Positions 59,850-64,000 of a DNA stretch of 64,000 nt are shown here, in pieces. Every line of letters begins with the position of its first letter. The first letter of the stretch is position 1. Origin of the DNA: Methylosinus sp. PW1 (GTDB lineage Bacteria > Pseudomonadota > Alphaproteobacteria > Rhizobiales > Beijerinckiaceae); contig NZ_JQNK01000009.1 of the NCBI RefSeq assembly GCF_000745215.1, positions 744,001-808,000 on the forward strand, written 5' to 3'. The notes under the pieces are model-generated. The model was not told the DNA's origin. It did no database searches and saw only the letters and a program-made list of their open reading frames with translations. The translations under genes and the position numbers were made by a program.

Positions 59850-60461
59850 TCAGCGATAGCCTTCCTCGGCCAGCACCTGCCGCACCGTCGGCCGCGTCTT
59901 CATCAGCTCGTAATGGGCGCGGCAATTGACCGGCAGCTCCATGCCGATCTTGTCGGCCCAGAACTCCACATAGAACAGGCCGGCGTCGGCGATGGAGAAG
60001 GCGCCCGCCGCATAATTCTTGCCGTCGAGCTCGCCGCTCACTTTCAGCAGCGCCTCGGCGACGATCTCGCGCCCCTGCGCCTTCACCGCCTCTATGTCGC
60101 CGGCGACGGCGTAGCGCTCCGGCGTGAAGACGCGGCGGAAGCCCTCGCCATGAATGTAGCGCGTGGCGAAATTGAGCACTTCCATCGCCCGCTCCTTGCC
60201 GGCGAGGTCCTCGGGCAGCAGCTTGCGGCGCGGATAGGTCTCGGCGAGCCATGTCGCGATCGAGACAAAATCGCAGAGCGCCGTGCCGTCGTCGCGCACC
60301 AGCGTCGGAATCGTGCCATGCGGATTGATGGCGAGATATTCTGGCTTGAGATGATCGCCCCGCGGCAGATTGAGGATATAAGCCTCGAAGACGAGGCCGA
60401 TCTCCTCGAGCAGAATGTGAATTCCGGTCGAGCAGGACCCCGGCGTCATATAGAATTTCAT
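59850..60461 (-). CDS. Glutathione S-transferase family protein
   Basis: A 203-residue thioredoxin-fold plus helical GST. N-terminal MKFYMTPGSCSTGIHILLEEIGL has the Ser/Cys active-site region of the beta/theta classes, PEYLAINPHGTIPTLVRDDGTALCDFVSIATWLAETYP carries the cis-Pro and the glutathione gamma-glutamyl site (Asp/Ser), and the C-terminal helical domain includes FSIADAGLFYVEFWA. Cytoplasmic; substrate unknown. The ATG at 60461 is the family start. Confidence 0.9.
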   Translation of the reverse strand: MKFYMTPGSCSTGIHILLEEIGLVFEAYILNLPRGDHLKPEYLAINPHGTIPTLVRDDGTALCDFVSIATWLAETYPRRKLLPEDLAGKERAMEVLNFATRYIHGEGFRRVFTPERYAVAGDIEAVKAQGREIVAEALLKVSGELDGKNYAAGAFSIADAGLFYVEFWADKIGMELPVNCRAHYELMKTRPTVRQVLAEEGYR

Positions 60462-60568
60462 CGCGCGCCTCCGGCTCGCGAGAAGCAAGTTGCGCGCCGA
60501 AGGCTCTCGTCGCTCGCGCATTCGCGAGGTCGGATGAGGGCGCGCGCAGCGCCCCCTCCTCTCATTGC

Positions 60569-63184
<2,616 letters not shown>

Positions 63185-63428
63185 GGAAACCCTCCGGTCT
63201 CGAGACGCCACGCAAAGCGGCGCGCCTCGTCCCTATATGGCGTGAAAACGGCCCCTTGCGGCGACCTTCACGGCCGATATGGGAAAGACCCTCGCGCTCG
63301 AAAAGAGGGTGCGACGACTGGAGCGCGAGGATTCCCGCTCGAACAGCGAGGGCGAAGCGGCGTTTTTGCGCTCACGCGATCGTTGCCGACCCGAAAGGGG
63401 GGACTCGCGGGACGGCGACGGCGCGGCT
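63185..63428. promoter_or_regulatory. Divergent region between clpB and the transporter gene
   Basis: About 244 bases. The clpB heat-shock promoter is expected here on the minus strand, but I cannot pick out a clear sigma-32 box. The stretch also includes weak inverted repeats near 63290-63330. No gene is supported. Confidence 0.3.
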
Positions 63429-64000
63429 ATGCTCGCATTTATGCCTTACTTGGAAATTGCCGTCGTCATCGCCTTGACCATGGTCAATGGCGCGCTCGCG
63501 ATGGCGGAGCTCGCCGTCGTATCGGCGCGCCCTGCGCGCCTCCGAGCGTCGGCGGAGCGCGGGGTTCCGGGCGCGCGCGCCGCCCTCGACCTCGCTTCCG
63601 ATCCTGGAAAATTTCTCTCCGCCGTTCAAATCGGCATCACGCTGATCGGCGTGCTATCCGGCGCCTTCTCCGGCGCAACGCTCGGCGCGCGGCTATCCGA
63701 ATGGATCGCGTCTCGAGGCCTGTCTCCGGCCATGTCGGAGACGCTCGGCGTCGGTGTCGTCGTCGCGGCCATCACCTATGTGTCTTTGATCGTCGGGGAG
63801 CTGGTGCCCAAGCAGATCGCCCTGCGCGATCCCGAACGGATCGCCGCCGCCGTCGCTCCGGTCATGAGCGTGCTGGCTCGGCTCGCCGCGCCGCTCGTCT
63901 TCCTTCTCGATCTCTCCGGACGCGCGCTGCTGCGCGCGCTCGGCCATGGCGCGGCGGGCGCGCATCTGGTTTCGGACGAGGAGATCAAAGCGCTCGTGGC
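63429..64000 (+). CDS. CNNM/CorC (HlyC-type) membrane transporter, N-terminal part
   Basis: An open frame runs from an ATG at 63429 (or the in-frame ATG at 63441) to the right edge of the window, so at least 186 codons are visible. The sequence is the CNNM (DUF21) domain: IALTMVNGALAMAELAVVSARPARLRASAERG, FLSAVQIGITLIGVLSGAFSGATL and GELVPKQIALRDPERIAAAVAPVM, with several membrane helices, followed by LVSDEEIKALV, the link to the CBS domains. Family members export or transport Mg2+ or other cations; earlier names include hemolysin C. C-terminus is missing. Confidence 0.9.
   Translation, partial: MLAFMPYLEIAVVIALTMVNGALAMAELAVVSARPARLRASAERGVPGARAALDLASDPGKFLSAVQIGITLIGVLSGAFSGATLGARLSEWIASRGLSPAMSETLGVGVVVAAITYVSLIVGELVPKQIALRDPERIAAAVAPVMSVLARLAAPLVFLLDLSGRALLRALGHGAAGAHLVSDEEIKALV

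Overview
The window is a GC-rich (well over 60 % by eye), densely coded chromosomal segment of an alphaproteobacterium, most likely of the Hyphomicrobiales (rhizobial and methanotroph relatives). Supporting this are the divK-pleD pair, the Rieske/cytochrome b/cytochrome c1 operon, an RNase E with a long charged insertion in its S1 domain, a DUF3572 gene, an Omp25-like porin and several intergenic palindrome families common in this order. No phage, integrase, transposase, rRNA, tRNA or CRISPR array was seen. The lineage is an inference from gene content; no marker gene fixes the genus.

Layout. 1-2.4 kb: tail of a cvpA-like gene, purF, a FitAB-type toxin-antitoxin pair with a twin palindromic operator. 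2.4-9.3 kb: a large autotransporter carrying a PAP2 phosphatase passenger, a DUF938 methyltransferase, a Uma2 nuclease-fold protein, an SDR, a DUF992 protein with a natural polyhistidine tail, and an EcsC protein. 9.4-12.8 kb: a two-gene polysaccharide O-acetylation module (AlgJ/AlgX-like plus MBOAT) and a MarC protein. 12.9-15.5 kb: the cytochrome bc1 operon. 15.8-21.8 kb: LysE exporter, porin, TonB-dependent receptor and PepSY membrane reductase. 22-28 kb: an orphan 290-aa protein, DUF202, a small Cys-rich secreted protein, cysE, an M3 peptidase and an aminotransferase. 28-36 kb: rne, a long repeat-bearing intergenic region, a cell-wall amidase and PBP1A. 36-38 kb: a Fic toxin with a VbhA-like antitoxin lying exactly where ccmC would be expected behind ccmAB.

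38.4-42.6 kb is the most striking locus: four same-strand genes encoding an alpha-oxoamine synthase (serine palmitoyltransferase candidate), a GNAT protein of the bacterial ceramide synthase type, a desaturase very like eukaryotic sphingolipid delta-4 desaturase (DEGS1), and a fatty acid 2-hydroxylase (FA2H/Scs7-like) protein. Together they could make and decorate a eukaryote-like, 2-hydroxylated, delta-4-unsaturated ceramide. Two sensor kinases with DUF4118-like membrane domains follow.

45-51.8 kb: a zincin-like protein, leuC, an Rsm22-type methyltransferase, a PhnB-like protein, a HAD-like protein, rplS, glpE and trpS. 51.8-56.7 kb: glycolate oxidase glcDEF with a divergent glcG; paired inverted repeats sit in both gaps of the operon. 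56.7-64 kb: DUF3572, divK-pleD, a candidate alpha-r8/MmgR-like small RNA just behind pleD, a DUF2946-like secreted protein, a glutathione S-transferase, clpB and the start of a CNNM/CorC-type transporter that runs off the window.
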